Shown here: positions 33,894 through 46,287 of the stretch, piece by piece
Layout of the letters: each line of letters opens with the position of its first letter
Position numbering within the stretch: the first letter of the stretch is position 1
Source: Augochlora pura
Taxonomy: Eukaryota > Arthropoda > Insecta > Hymenoptera > Halictidae
NCBI RefSeq assembly: GCF_028453695.1
Contig: NC_135779.1
Coordinates: 12,908,831 to 12,972,830 of the forward strand
Length of the DNA: 64,000 nucleotides
Direction: 5' to 3'
Notes under the pieces: model-generated
Told to the model about the DNA's origin: nothing
Database searches by the model: none
Seen by the model: only the letters and a program-made list of their open reading frames with translations
Translations under genes and position numbers: made by a program

Positions 33894-36800
33894 TAGTTCA
33901 CAGGCGAATTGTCACTATTCTATTTAGCCCCATTTAACCCTTAACTGGACTGCCAATTACGGGCTGCCATAGTTTCCGTGAATATTGCACATTTTCAAAA
34001 TAGTCAATGTAAGTTTGGCGTTGAATACTGAAAACTTGATATTTATCTCACTAATATCTACAATAATGAATGTCTATTCCAAATGGAAAGATACATTTTA
34101 TGAATATAGTTTATAATAATACCATTACTTGCGACAAATGTTTATTAAATAGTATAAGAAGTTAGACAATTTTTATATGAACACTATAAAAATGAAAAAT
34201 TTGTTTGATAAAACTTGATTTTACAAAAGTGTACTAATGATGGTATATTTAAAGTTACCTGACCATCGTAATCTAGTTTAGGATTAGAAATCTACGCAAG
34301 ATACATAAAACGGAACTTACCAGTGAAATGTCAAACGCGACCAATTCGTTTCCTGTTGCTTTCGCGCCGGAAATTCGTAGGTTTGATCCTGAAACAGAAA
34401 TGGACAGGTAAAAGGTCAGTAAAGATTCACGGGATCCGAAACTAGTTTCACGCATGTGTTCGTGTAGTTGTTACAAGGCAGTGAAGTTTCATTTGCGAAC
34501 AAACGACAATCGTAATACGAATTTTGTTTGTAACTATGACAAAAATTCTTCTTTGCTTAGGAATATAATCATATCCAGTTATTTCGATAAAGAAAAAACT
34601 CTTATAAACATATCAAATAAATATATTGCATGTATCTAAATTGTTAACTGCAGACTGAAAAACGTGTAATAGTTTTACACGTATAAGAATAAAGCACAAG
34701 GTGCTTAATAATAAACATAAATCATTTTCAGAACTTTGCATTGTCTTTGACAATTATTTTATTAAACAATTTTTATATATTTTATATATTTATAATAATA
34801 GGCGAACGATATGTAGGCAAAAAGTACAGTCATCACAAAAATTTGTTTTATATTTAGTAAAAAAAAGAGAAAAACATGAATATGAATAAATTTATACTTA
34901 TTTAATATACATACAATAGTATTCTTCTTTTTAAATATATATTGTACACTGATCGAATATTTTCTGTCCAAATTATATAATTCCCATAATAATATAACAT
35001 TGTAATATTTATACATTAAATTGTTGTTTCAATAAGATGTAATGTTAGTACTCGATGTTCGCTCTTCTGCGAGCAGATGCGAATAAAAGTTTCCAGCGCC
35101 GGGCTCATCGGGTGTGCAACAAATCGGCATGCGACGTTAATTAAATCTTGAGAATGTCGGGGAACTAATTACGGTAAACGGCATTAATTGCTTTGTGCGT
35201 CTAGCTGGCGTCCACGAGCAAGTACGTAAACAGCCGTATTATGTATTGACATCGGTGCGGCATTCGACAGACACGAGTTCGCAACTCGAACTTGCTGTAA
35301 TTAATTAGTGGAGTAATTATAACGCGTAATGAAGCCGCGCGAACAAATTCGGATACGCGACACGCGCGGAATTGGCCGCTCGTGATTCTGATACTAACGC
35401 GAATGACGATCATGCCACTGAAACCCTTCAGTAATAGTTCTCTCTGGTGTTTATAAATGTACTCCAAGTTTTCAAATTAAATTATTTCTTTACACTGCAT
35501 TCGAATTTATATTTTTTGCAATTGCGATTTATAAATTAATCTATTTATTCTAGTCGTCTCTTTCTTCGTTTTAACAACTACATTCGTGTTACAGGAAAAT
35601 CATATGACTGCAGATCCAGACTATAATAAGGTGGATGTTTCCATTGTTCCCACTGCTATATACGGAACAACTTCTCCGTTACGAATGTATTTCAAACTCG
35701 GTTGCATTGTTTTAAATGTCAGGAACAATGTTCTCTCCTTGTAGCTATCTGGTGGAAACTATCCAACATGCAATACCGCTTATAGTTATTTGGACTTTAA
35801 ACACTCGGGAGATAGAATGTTAAGGTTTATAAGCTGTTCTTACTCGCAAAGTCTAAATGCTTGCACCGCATAATCTCGAGATTACAACTTGCACAGCGTA
35901 AAATTGATTCCACGGAGAATTGTTTATGATACCATTTCCTTCGATGTTCATTTCTTTGAAATATTTCCGACGCCTTTTGTCCCTGCATTACTGCTTTCTT
36001 TCGAGTGTGTAGTTGAAAATTTTAATTATCATTTTAACACTTTAGGGGCGACATAATTATTTACTCAGATTTCTATTAAATTTAAATTTCTACACTAATC
36101 TATTTTGATCTCCTAATTCTATTAAGAATTACAAAATAGACGAATGTTGAAAAAATAATTAATGTTATACAACGTTATTTATTAATTATTAATGGATTAG
36201 AAAAGGATACTTCAATATTATCTAATTTTAAATGCTGCTGGCACGACAGCCGATATTTTCATTCAGTGCGACATCGAACACGCGTTTAATTGTCATGCAA
36301 ATACGTCAGTATTTTAAAATAGACAATTTTTACAAAATAAATTCACTATTCTCAAAAATTGTAAATTCGTTGTTAACTAAAGAATACGTTTCTACATTCA
36401 CTGATTCGAAGTCACGTTAGTTATTTCAAATCCATATAGAAATGACGGATCATAAAGAGTTGAAATTGAAATTCGGTTGAGAATTCCTTAAAAAGGTGTT
36501 GAAAAGTGAAAGCAACTTCCACCATAATTTAAAAAGTTATTCGACTTCGCATACTGCAACAATTTCTTCCGACATCACAATATAAAAAAAAAGATGAAAA
36601 AAGGACGATTGAAGATGAGTAAAGCATTAACAGAAATTAAAAATCATTAAACTTAAGTTTCTATTAAAAATGTGATACATCAATGTACTAATATTTAAAT
36701 TTCTATTAAAAATCTAATTTTATAATTTCTAGTTTTTTTTGTTGGAAATGTGAGAAAATTTAAATTTTTATTGGAAATCTATCAGAATTGAATTTAGGAT

Positions 36801-37332
36801 AAAAGTTCATTTATTTCATAATTTGGAAAATAAAGAGCAAACAGAGTTAATAAGACAGAAAAGTTGATAAAACTAATCTAACGGGACGATAAACAAATAA
36901 ATGTTTCCAACATTGTTATTCCGTACGTATAACAGTTAAATCAGTTTCATTTTCACATTCCATCGTAAATCTATATTCCGGCCATAAATTTATTGCCGAA
37001 GGGTTGGCATTTTCTTCGAAGAATCTTTATTGGCTCCGCAACGCCGGCAGGAAAAAAAGGACGATGAAAAAGTTAGGATACTGGGTTATCGGTGGCAGGA
37101 GCGACACCCGAAGTGCCGGCTCTTCAGTTTCCTAACATCGGCGTGGATTGTTTGCATTCTCCGTTCTCGAGTTTCAATAAGAATTATACGGTTGTTAATC
37201 TCTGAAACTTGCGAGCGCATATTTTGGCCAGTTTATCAACCGACCGAGAAACAAGAGCGCGGAAAATATGAACGAACCAATCTGCAGCTTAATTAGAAAG
37301 CATTAATATGGATAAACTCGGTGGCTCGCTCC

Positions 37333-37462
37333 CACGGATTTGCATATTGGCCAGTTGCCGATGAAGACACCCGCGGATTTCGAGCCGTTTTCCCTTCCTT
37401 TTCGACGAGCCCCGGATTTGCCTTAAGACCCCACGGATTATGGACCAGGAGCCCGGGATTTC
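37333..37462. repeat. Five regularly spaced CGGATT motifs
   Basis: CCACGGATT, CGCGGATTT, CCCGGATTT, CCACGGATT and CCCGGGATT occur with CGGATT starts at 37335, 37374, 37413, 37434 and about 37454. The steps are 39, 39, 21 and 20 bp. They may be remnants of a tandem array or a cluster of binding sites. Confidence 0.4.
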
Positions 37463-37879
37463 TGGATACACATATTGCCTGCCAATGAGGACATTGAGGT
37501 GCAAAGACGACCGTTTCGTCGCCAAAATCGTTGTCGATCGGAGGTACCATTGGATTTCGATTATTGTGAACTGATCACAGCTTTCGGGCAGAAGAGAACC
37601 GGATTGTCGGTCCTTTTGATCAACGGGACCAGCTGGACCGTGAAAGATTCCTTATTGCGGCCTCCCATCTTGATTACCGAATCCACATAACGCCCGAATC
37701 GCTCGAATTTAGGTTGAACAGAAACTTTGTCTCGTAATCCTTTGCTAAACTTTCACGAATCTGATCTGCGATGAAGATATAAAGTTACAACTTGACAACT
37801 GTGATCATGAATACTGATCTATCAGTTATTTAAATTTTTGTACTCCTTTTTCACGTTATCGGCTGGGTCATTAGTAACA

Positions 37880-38040
37880 TTCGTATTGTCACGAATAAAT
37901 ATTTATCTAAAACAATTATTTGAACGAATTTTTTTAGTCGAATATTTCATTCGAACGACAATTACTCTCTATTCGTAACAAATTATTTTATTTAATTATT
38001 CGAATTATTTTTTATTGAAATAAATTATCCGAATAAAGTC
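37880..38040. repeat. ATTCGAA-rich palindromic cluster, second copy
   Basis: Same word composition as 13926-14066: repeated ATTCGAA, TTATTCGAA and CGAATA in about 160 bp. No defined ends. Confidence 0.4.
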
Positions 38041-39548
38041 AATTGTAATCATGCCACAAAATATTGTAATTCTTTAACGAGTATACTCGCCAAAAACAGC
38101 TAAAGATGATCCAAAACTGTAATAATTTATATAAATCAAAAATAATACGTAGGTATCCTTAAGTTCGTTTAATATTTGCATTGTTTCCAATTTTCATTAC
38201 TCATCTTCGCTATAAATGCATAAAATCCACAATCTAATAATTACAGTAACTCGTACACTTTTCGAAGAGATTAAAAGAGTTAACCGGTGAAATGTTTTTT
38301 AGTGTATCGCAGTTGCACTCGTTTTTTTCTCATAAATGCATAAACGACACAGTTTATTAATAATGCAACGTTTCCTTCCACATATGAATACGTTCTTCGA
38401 ACGTTTAAATTATTATGATGTATTCTGACATCTACGTAAAATGAACAAATGGAAGCGTGAATCCGTGACATTTCCGATTCGTTAATTTATTTCCTTCGCT
38501 AATACTTCGAATAATGTCGCGTTCATCTTAGAGATGTCGTAACGAACGTCGCTTTGATTAATTTATAGCTGAGCCTGATTGAAAGATGCATTTTCAACGG
38601 AATCTCAACCCCAGCCAATTTCTCTCGCAGCCGTCTAGTACAATGATTCAAAGGGTATCAGAATTATACTTATTAAAGCTCGCAGCCGCGACGAACACCT
38701 GAGACAGCAGCCAAGCCGATATCTCAAGGAAATCGATTGTTCCAGATCTCTTGATCAGCCGATACCTTCAGGTGCAGTTCCACTCACATCCAGGTGACGT
38801 CTAATTGATCTCAAGGGAACGAAGCCGGAACATAGACGCATCTAGGCTACGATCTACGTAGCCAATTAACTAACAGTCGTCGAACTTGCACCGTTGTAAA
38901 TACGTACAAATGGTCCGCAGTGATTGAACGTCAAATTCAGAGCGAACAAGCCGTCAGAATTCCTCTACACCTCTCCGTGGCTCATCAGCTACTGGCGACA
39001 ATTTCAATAATTGGAATAGCCGTCCGAATATTCTCCTTGAAATATCAGATGAGAATGGAAAACTGACGTGCTTTACGGCGATAAGAAACGTTCAGCATTC
39101 GATCGCGGATATTGCCGTTAACCCGACTTCAATTTTCCGACCATGTATTCTTATGATGTCTATTTACATACGCTGACAGACAACCACGATGTTTAAGAAT
39201 TTTTGTCGATAAATGTCAAACAAATTTACTGCTAGATTGAAGTCTCTCAAAATTCTCACAATTCCTTTATTTAATGATTTATTTATTTATTTATTTATTT
39301 TTTTACTGTAATATATTTATAAAGGATGACTTTCGGCAACTCTTTTGTAACGCACTCATGAAGCTTTTTGTCATTTTCCAGACATATTCATTGACGTTTC
39401 AAAATACATAAACATTTTCTTCGTTACATTTTATCGACGTTTACCGAAACTATAGATCTTGTTTTATATGAAAAGAGTTTTTACAAGTACTCAGAAATAT
39501 ACTATTTAAGAACACTATTAAATGTCTAACATTGTTAACAGTTGTGAA

Positions 39549-39716
39549 AATATCCCAAAATCATGGTCATTTAAAGCAAATTTCTCCGTAGAGAAAATGC
39601 AACCCGCAGCTTTGTTTACGAGTTGTTATCAAAGAACACTGACCAATAAGAGGCGAGCTTGGCTGGCGCGAGATGGCCAAACAAGTGAGTGAAACTGAGC
39701 TTCGTCCACATTGTAC
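39549..39716 (-). mobile_element. Foldback MITE, partial copy
   Basis: The reverse complement matches the 49069-49408 element through its core (AACTCGTAAACAA, ATTGGTCAGTGTT, GCCAGCCAAGCTCGC). The visible end reads ATATCCCAAAATC. The other half is missing where a mariner remnant begins at 39731, so the mariner may have landed in it or both may have been trimmed. Confidence 0.6.
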
Positions 39717-39730
39717 ATGTATACTATGTA

Positions 39731-40440
39731 TTATGGTGTCCCATAAGTCTTTTCCGCGCCACACTATGTACGACCTCGAGAGTATGCACGATGAAAATCC
39801 GCGATATATGGTAGTAGTGTGCACTAGATGTTGGAAGTCACTAACATTCGCCGGACAACGGTACATAATCATTTAATCAAAATGGGATATGTGAATTGGT
39901 ACGAAGTTTAGGTTCCACGCCAATTGACGGAGACCGACCTTATGAAAAGCATCTCTACGCGCGATTTGTTTCTTCAGCGACATGAAAAAAATCCTTTTTT
40001 AACATGTTCCGTGCCGAGCTGTTTTTACTCGACTCTTCACACTGGCTATTTGATATTTTACTAAAAGTTGATATTGTTACGGCGGTTGATCATATGGAGT
40101 CGCCGTAATAAAGAATTACTTTACAGTGAACAACCCCTAAGGAAATAGAAACAACAACGCAAGATAGCATGTTGCGTTCGCCGTAAGACAGAAACTCTTA
40201 CAGTTTGCTCATCCTCCGTATTTCACAGACTTTGCCTCATCTAATTATTACTTGTTTCTCTTGTTAAAAAATTCTCTCCGTGACAAATGTCAGAAATCCG
40301 AAAGCGAAATAAAAACGCATCTCGATGAATATTTTGCAAGTAAGCCTCAAGTTTTTTGGAAAAAGGACACAATGAGGCCTTTTAATTTTGTCTATTAATT
40401 TCGCATAAAAAAATGAAGAAACTTACGGGATATCCTGATA
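39731..40440 (+). pseudogene. Degenerate mariner element with transposase remnant
   Basis: The ends mirror each other: GGTGTCCCATAAGTC near 39735 and, read inward from the right, GGATATCCCGTAAGTT near 40436. Between them the + strand shows mariner transposase pieces in order but in changing frames with stops: a VHNHLIKMGYVNWYEV segment, VPRQLTETDLM, and a C-terminal HPPYFTDFASSNYYLF segment. At the position of the last catalytic Asp of the DD34D triad (usually SDYH) the sequence has Asn, so activity is lost. At about 700 bp it is roughly half of a full mariner; the middle is deleted. Confidence 0.75.
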
Positions 40441-40975
40441 CATACATTGTATCTCTATTGTGACAATTACATGTATAATTAATGTTATTTTTTATTCTAG
40501 GTTAAATATCATACAAACCGTAGTTTAGCCTTCATTAAGAATTTTACTATAATAATTGGAATGATTTTAACTTGTCCTATTGTTTTAGCACTGTTTAACT
40601 GTATCGAATTCAGAACCGATGAGCATTATGACCAACGTAACACGAGTATAACTCTATTGTACTCTACGCCTAATTCGGTCATAATTCAACGCTAAACCAT
40701 GCTTAAATTAACCCCAACATCTGCTATAAATTCAGCTCAATCATGTCACGTACAGATCTATTGCAAATATGGCCTGTTATAACTCATGTTGAATTCAATT
40801 CGAATATTCGTCCGATGTATTTGAAATGATATTTCTTCCTTTGCCTATGATCGATAGACTGCGGTTATTTATGCAAAATATAAATTGTTTGCGCTTACAA
40901 TGGGAAGCATAATTGAATGAACATATTTAAAATGATATCAGTTCCTTAAAATTAAATGACTTGAATTTATTCCTT

Positions 40976-41030
40976 AGAAGGACTAGTTTACTGTCCAATC
41001 GCTGAAATATTCCTTTTAAATTTTACTATA
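40976..41030. repeat. Dispersed repeat, copy 2
   Basis: Matches 33838-33893: GGACTAGTTTACTGTCCAATC, then TGAAATATTCCTTTTAAATTTTACTATA. Same orientation. Outside this the flanks differ. Confidence 0.55.
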
Positions 41031-43344
41031 TTAAATTTTATATAAAGACTATTATAAGGTATTAGAAATATTATAGTTACTGTAAGGTAAGAAATTAGTG
41101 TGTCTGCGTTTTTTCCTGGATATTATTAATTTTATATATACCAAATAAGACCTAATAATATTTTGTATTCAAGAATAAACAAAGTAAAACAATACGAAAA
41201 TATAAGATGTCTCATTAGATAAATATAAAGTTAGTTATATCCGAAAACAAATCATGGCAACTATTCACCCCACAGTACTCGGCTCATTGCCCTATCCGCT
41301 GTTTTACATTTCACTTACTCATATTTGCTACTAAAAAGTTTCCTCCTTCATGGTTTTTATTTATTAACGATTTAAAGTAGATGGCTCGTATAACTAATAC
41401 AAGGTTATTACATGTTGTTCAGTATTATAATACTGACTATTAGCATCTAAATCCTTACGGAACATTATTTAGGAAAATATAAATTATTCTTAGCCTTTCG
41501 ATATCGCGATTACATAAGAATAAACTACTACAAGCATAAAATGGTACTTGTTACAGTTTACGAGTATCACCTTGAACATAACAAATAAACGAATTACCAT
41601 TAATCATTTTTCTGATCTAGATTTTTCGAATATCTGTTATTTTCGGTCCCAGCAAAATTCCGATGGAAATCCCATTTTTATAATGCAAGCTATCCAACGA
41701 TACAACCTCGAATGATACCGAATTCAGCGGGGAGACCAGTGTTCCATTCCGGGTCGTGCATTGCGAAAGTTAAAGAAACTGCAGGTTGGTAACGGGCTCG
41801 GTTATCGGCGGACATTGGACCATCAAAAACATTGCGCCGCGCTTTAATGTTACATTCGCCTCGATTGCAGCTGATAAAAGAGCACGATACCGGCGCCGGC
41901 TAAGAAACAGCGCGGTACGGCGGGTCCGAGGACCGGTAGCGATTGGTTCCGGCTTGAAATCGATATGACACCGAGGGCTGCCTTCGAATTGATCGGAAGA
42001 GCCAGTCGAACGAAGACAAGCGAACCGATAACGACAAATCGAGGAGTCTGGAGATAACAACGCTCGGTCGAAGGATCTCAATGGGCTCGCCTAATGATTG
42101 GCCCTGGTGTGTTCCCTCTCCCGTTCCATCCCCAACAAGCTGCATCTTATTCAGCCCCCCTGCATCTTATTCGCCGAGGTGCAACGAAGAGATAGCAAAA
42201 AATCTCGAGCGCGCGACCAAGATCGCGGCCGGGCAATCGAATTGGCTCACTACTCGCTCTTTGTACAATCACGCGGCAACGAGCCGTCCCTTTTCATCTA
42301 GCCGGTTTATCCTCCGTTGGCGGCGCCTCCTTTGTGTTAAAGAGGAATTTTTGATTGATAAATGCGGCAAATTGAACCAGCGATGGCAAGGTGGCGAATT
42401 GATTTTACGAGCACCGACTCGCTCACGTCAGCCACTCAAAGTGACTGGCAAGTGGACGGCGGTTTACCGAGCTTCGATTTTAACGAGCTTTTTCACAGAT
42501 TATGGTTCACGGGCTCCTTGTGATTTATAGGTGTCGCTCTTGAGCGGTAAAAGTTGACTAGAGACGACGAAATCAATGTATATTTTCCGATCCGCGGATT
42601 TTTATGCGAAATCAACGTGTTCGGCGACTGTTGTAAAACGTAAGAATCAATCAAGAATATTTTCTTTTCTTTAATTATTTTCATTTTTCCAAATTACACG
42701 CATTCAGTTTTTTCATAAATCCATACAATTCCAAAACTAATTATTATTATTCCTAATGTAGATTTATAATATAAAGTAATATAAGAAGCTGCAATGATTA
42801 ATATATTAGTATATTTTTTCAAACGCTCTCAGACGTTTCTAATATTTTTATTTTATTATGTCGTTAATATTATATCGATATCTTAGAAGAAACCTTTTCA
42901 CTTATTTCTTAGTCACTTATTCACTTCATTCTTAGATTCTAAAAGAATGCAAATAAACGAAATATATCACAGTATAATAATCTAAATACAGATATTAAAC
43001 ATTGTGCACACAATGACAGCAATCTAATAATAATCGTATAATAAAATTCTATGGCCTTTAATACGGTCTTTTCTACATGCAGAATACTCTGAATGATCTT
43101 GTACAATTATTTTCTATAGATTTCATATTTTATAATTACATAATCCTAAATCAAACGCTGTGAAATAATCAAAACTCTGAATTTTTCTAAAATAGTTTAA
43201 AAATTCATCGATATGCCTAGATCTTTGCTACTGACTGTACGTGAAAACCTATATAGGATAGCTCCATAATTTTCGAGATAGAAACAATTAAAGTTATGGA
43301 CATGCTAGGTGTAGTGCGGACGTAAATGGAAATTAACGAGGACG

Positions 43345-43425
43345 CGTTAGCAAAGTGAAATGGTGTGCGACTGATAAAGCGAAGGTCCAGAATTTCGATT
43401 CCCGTTGGCCTGGATTACTTTTTTT
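43345..43425 (+). other. tRNA-like sequence (pseudogene or SINE head)
   Basis: TTAGCAAAGTGAAATGGT resembles an A box, and ATTTCGATTCC resembles a B box about 45 bases later. GCGAAGGTCC lies between, as in tRNA-Ile-like genes. The T-stem does not pair and the acceptor ends do not match, so it is not a working tRNA. A run of eight T at about 43421 could be a Pol III terminator. Confidence 0.35.
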
Positions 43426-44085
43426 TATTTCACAATGTTGCTACGGTTACGTTGCGTGCACGGCGTGAGATAATGGTTGTCGAACATAAAGCAACGACAC
43501 GAAATTTGAACAGCATGAACAAATGTTTATTTGTTGGTGGGAACAGCATGTTGATTTACATCGTAAAGTATTTCTTGTGGAGAAGTTAATCAAGGCATTA
43601 AGCGAACAAATTAGGCTTGAAAGCAGAAAAGGAAAAATTAAATGGTTATTTATTGATTTGATATGACGTAATTAAAGCGAACGAAGTTCTCTAATATAAT
43701 AATCAGATTCTTATAAATAATATAACATTCTAGGATATAACACAATATAATAAGTTTATGATATAGCATAGAATACTTGGACAACTATAAACAAACAGAA
43801 AATGTTATGCCATATTTAGAAGAAACCAAATTGTTTAGCAAAATTATATAGTAATTTAATATCTTTAATAGCGTCTTTATTCACGGTTTCTCTGCGAGTC
43901 GGCGCCCGAAATTTACAAAAATTAAATAATTATGTTAAGCTTATAATATTTAATTTCTATATTTTTACTATTGAATATCTGTTTATAATGTTCAGATAAA
44001 ATAACATAAACCTATTTCGTAGTATCTATTTTGTGAAATGCAAGCAAAACAAGCAAATGTACGCCGCCCACGGGTCTGACACGTA

Positions 44086-44123
44086 TGACCCACCGGTGGG
44101 TCAAGCCGGCGTCAACGTGTTAA
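44086..44123. mobile_element. Single TTAA element end with 18-bp perfect palindrome
   Basis: The perfect palindrome TGACCCACCGGTGGGTCA (44086-44103) is followed by AGCCGGCGTCAACGTG and TTAA (44120-44123). The palindrome sits 16 bp inside the TTAA, as in the paired elements. No convincing mirror end was found to the left; TTAATAGCGTC near 43867 is too diverged to claim. Confidence 0.45.
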
Positions 44124-46249
44124 GCAGAAACTACTCGTAACAAATTAAGAAAAAATAAGAAACGATTATTAGACGGTAGCTTCTATTTAGAGGCAGACTG
44201 CTTAGTAAAGCTTTGATGACTTGTATCTCGCAATGATTGAGAATCATTGTTAATGGTAACAAAGTTACTGCTTTCACAAATCTACTTAGATTATTTAAGG
44301 ATCGTCGTGGTGGAATACATAATTATAAGAAACTGTGAACAAATCCGAAATTTTCAAAGCCATCAAATTAAGTAGACTCTAAAATGAAAATTGAAAAAGT
44401 AATGAAATAAATATTTTCCACTCGTGTTAATTATTTTATAAGTGGCAAGGAATATAGCGAATGATTGATCCAAACGAAGGATCATGGCTGCGAAGTAATG
44501 GAATAATTCAACTGTAATATTTATTACACATTTCGTTAAACGAAATATTATTACAGTTTTATCAAGTATGATCTTATACTATAATTTCTTTCCAAAAACA
44601 TCTGATAAATAATGGACTTAAAGAAAATTACACAAAATATTGACGCTATAAGATTAGAGTATTAGTCTAAATATTTTTTCTAAATATCGATTTCAATTTC
44701 TCCATTCAAGTTTCAATAATTTTTCATTTTCTACGTCGCACTTAATCCAAATGAAAAACGAAATTTCAACCTTGAAATTCCGATTTCGAAACACATCAAG
44801 GCCACAGCGATAAAAGACGCCATAGATATTTCAAAGAAATAAACATTGAAGGAAAGGATGCAATAAACAATGCGTGGTCAAAGTTTTCTCCCACCTGGCT
44901 CGAAACACTATGGAAACATTCAAGAAAACTTTCGCAATGGTTCAAATAGACAGCCGGCACTCGTTAGCCGCCCGAGGGTTGATGATCGATAATGAAAACC
45001 AAACCTTGGTAGCCTCCTAGCAGCCAGTGAAATCACGGTGAAACCGAAACGGATCGTTTATTAAATTCTACATCGGCAATCTGCGCGGCACAGCGGTAAC
45101 ACTACAAATCCATTTAACAATTAACTCTGTCTAATTGCCTCGCCTTGTTTCCACGAGCGATTTGTCTATATCCGGCGCGGCGAACACCGAACCGTAAACG
45201 AGAAAAAATGGTGAACAATCATCGGGACCGAGCAAATAAAACGAAGCTGGCAAAAGCGTGTCAATCAATCACGCCTCTGTTTAAGTTACTTTTTTCTCCT
45301 TTTCCTGGCCGATTCCGCAGCAAAAACCGTGCGCTCTGTCAGCCGCATTTCAATATCGGCCGAGCATGAAACGTTCCCCTTAAGCGGTTGCAATCTTATA
45401 AATCATCGGAATGCATCACCGTTCGCCGTCCACCCACACGTTCCACTCGTTACCGTCGCCGTCGACGGATTCCGTTCTCCTTGTTACTTTCAAGGAAATA
45501 TGGTTATCGAACGTCGAACGGAACATGAACATGCCGAGTGTTTCTGAATGGATATCGTTGTCCGCGAAAGTCTCGGGAAATATATGGTTCAGATACAAAA
45601 ATTCAATTATCGCTTCTATATATAGGGGATACGATCGTGAAGTCAGCCAATTATCAAATCATTTCGTCGAAAACATCAGAAATTCGATGATTTTTCACTT
45701 GAATCAATTTATTTTAAAATCCTGATGTGGCGGATAAATTTTGCGATTTAAAATCAGCCTATCAAAATCCACAGGAAATAACGTATTATAATTCATTGTA
45801 ATATTTTGTTAAAATATTTCAAGTTTAAGAAATTCGTACAATAAATGAATAAATATTCACGGAAACCAATGCGACTTTATTGAAAAAAAGAGCATGCAAA
45901 ATAACTGAGGATAATGAACAAGAAGTACGCGCGTCAAGCAATGCAACGACTGTAGGTGCTATTAATAGAAAAACTAATAAATAGAAGATTGGCATAAAAT
46001 TACGTCTCGCTCTGATTTGAATATATTAATTAAACTGCGAATTTTATAAATTCGTAATAAAAATTGGTGGATGGAATCAGAAACAATGAAAAAATCAAAT
46101 AAGTCAAATACACCTAAGAATGTTGATGCGCTAATCACATCTTATGAACAATGTTAAAAAAAAAAGCAAAGAAAATTAGGTTAACTCAACTGTTTTACAA
46201 TCGAAGCAGAAAACGTTTATTTTACACAAATATCCGTATTCCAGCAACA

Positions 46250-46287
<38 letters not shown>

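Larger units (their letters stand above)
32189..39548. other. Long non-coding stretch
   Basis: No supported gene in about 7.3 kb. GC-rich blocks occur at 33240-33600 (with a CGCGCG run near 33453) and 35060-35440. Listed separately are a dispersed repeat (33838), a periodic CGGATT stretch (37333) and an ATTCGAA cluster (37880). A TTAACCCTTAACTGG end-like sequence at 33934 and TTAACACTTTAGGGG at 36034 have no partner ends. Confidence 0.5.
40441..44085. other. Non-coding stretch with a GC-rich island
   Basis: AT-rich apart from 41760-42540, a GC-rich block with overlapping frames on both strands (41770-42081 minus, 42081-42530 plus) that match nothing. Also here are a dispersed repeat (40976-41030) and a tRNA-like stretch (43345). 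Confidence 0.45.

Noticed and set aside
33934..33970. TTAACCCTTAACTGG, possible TTAA element end
   Set aside because: No mirror end within several hundred bases and no clean palindrome at the expected place.
36034..36060. TTAACACTTTAGGGG, possible TTAA element end
   Set aside because: Resembles the 63321 end for about ten bases only and has no partner end.
41770..42530. Overlapping 103- and 149-codon frames
   Set aside because: Same GC-island artefact; no recognisable protein.
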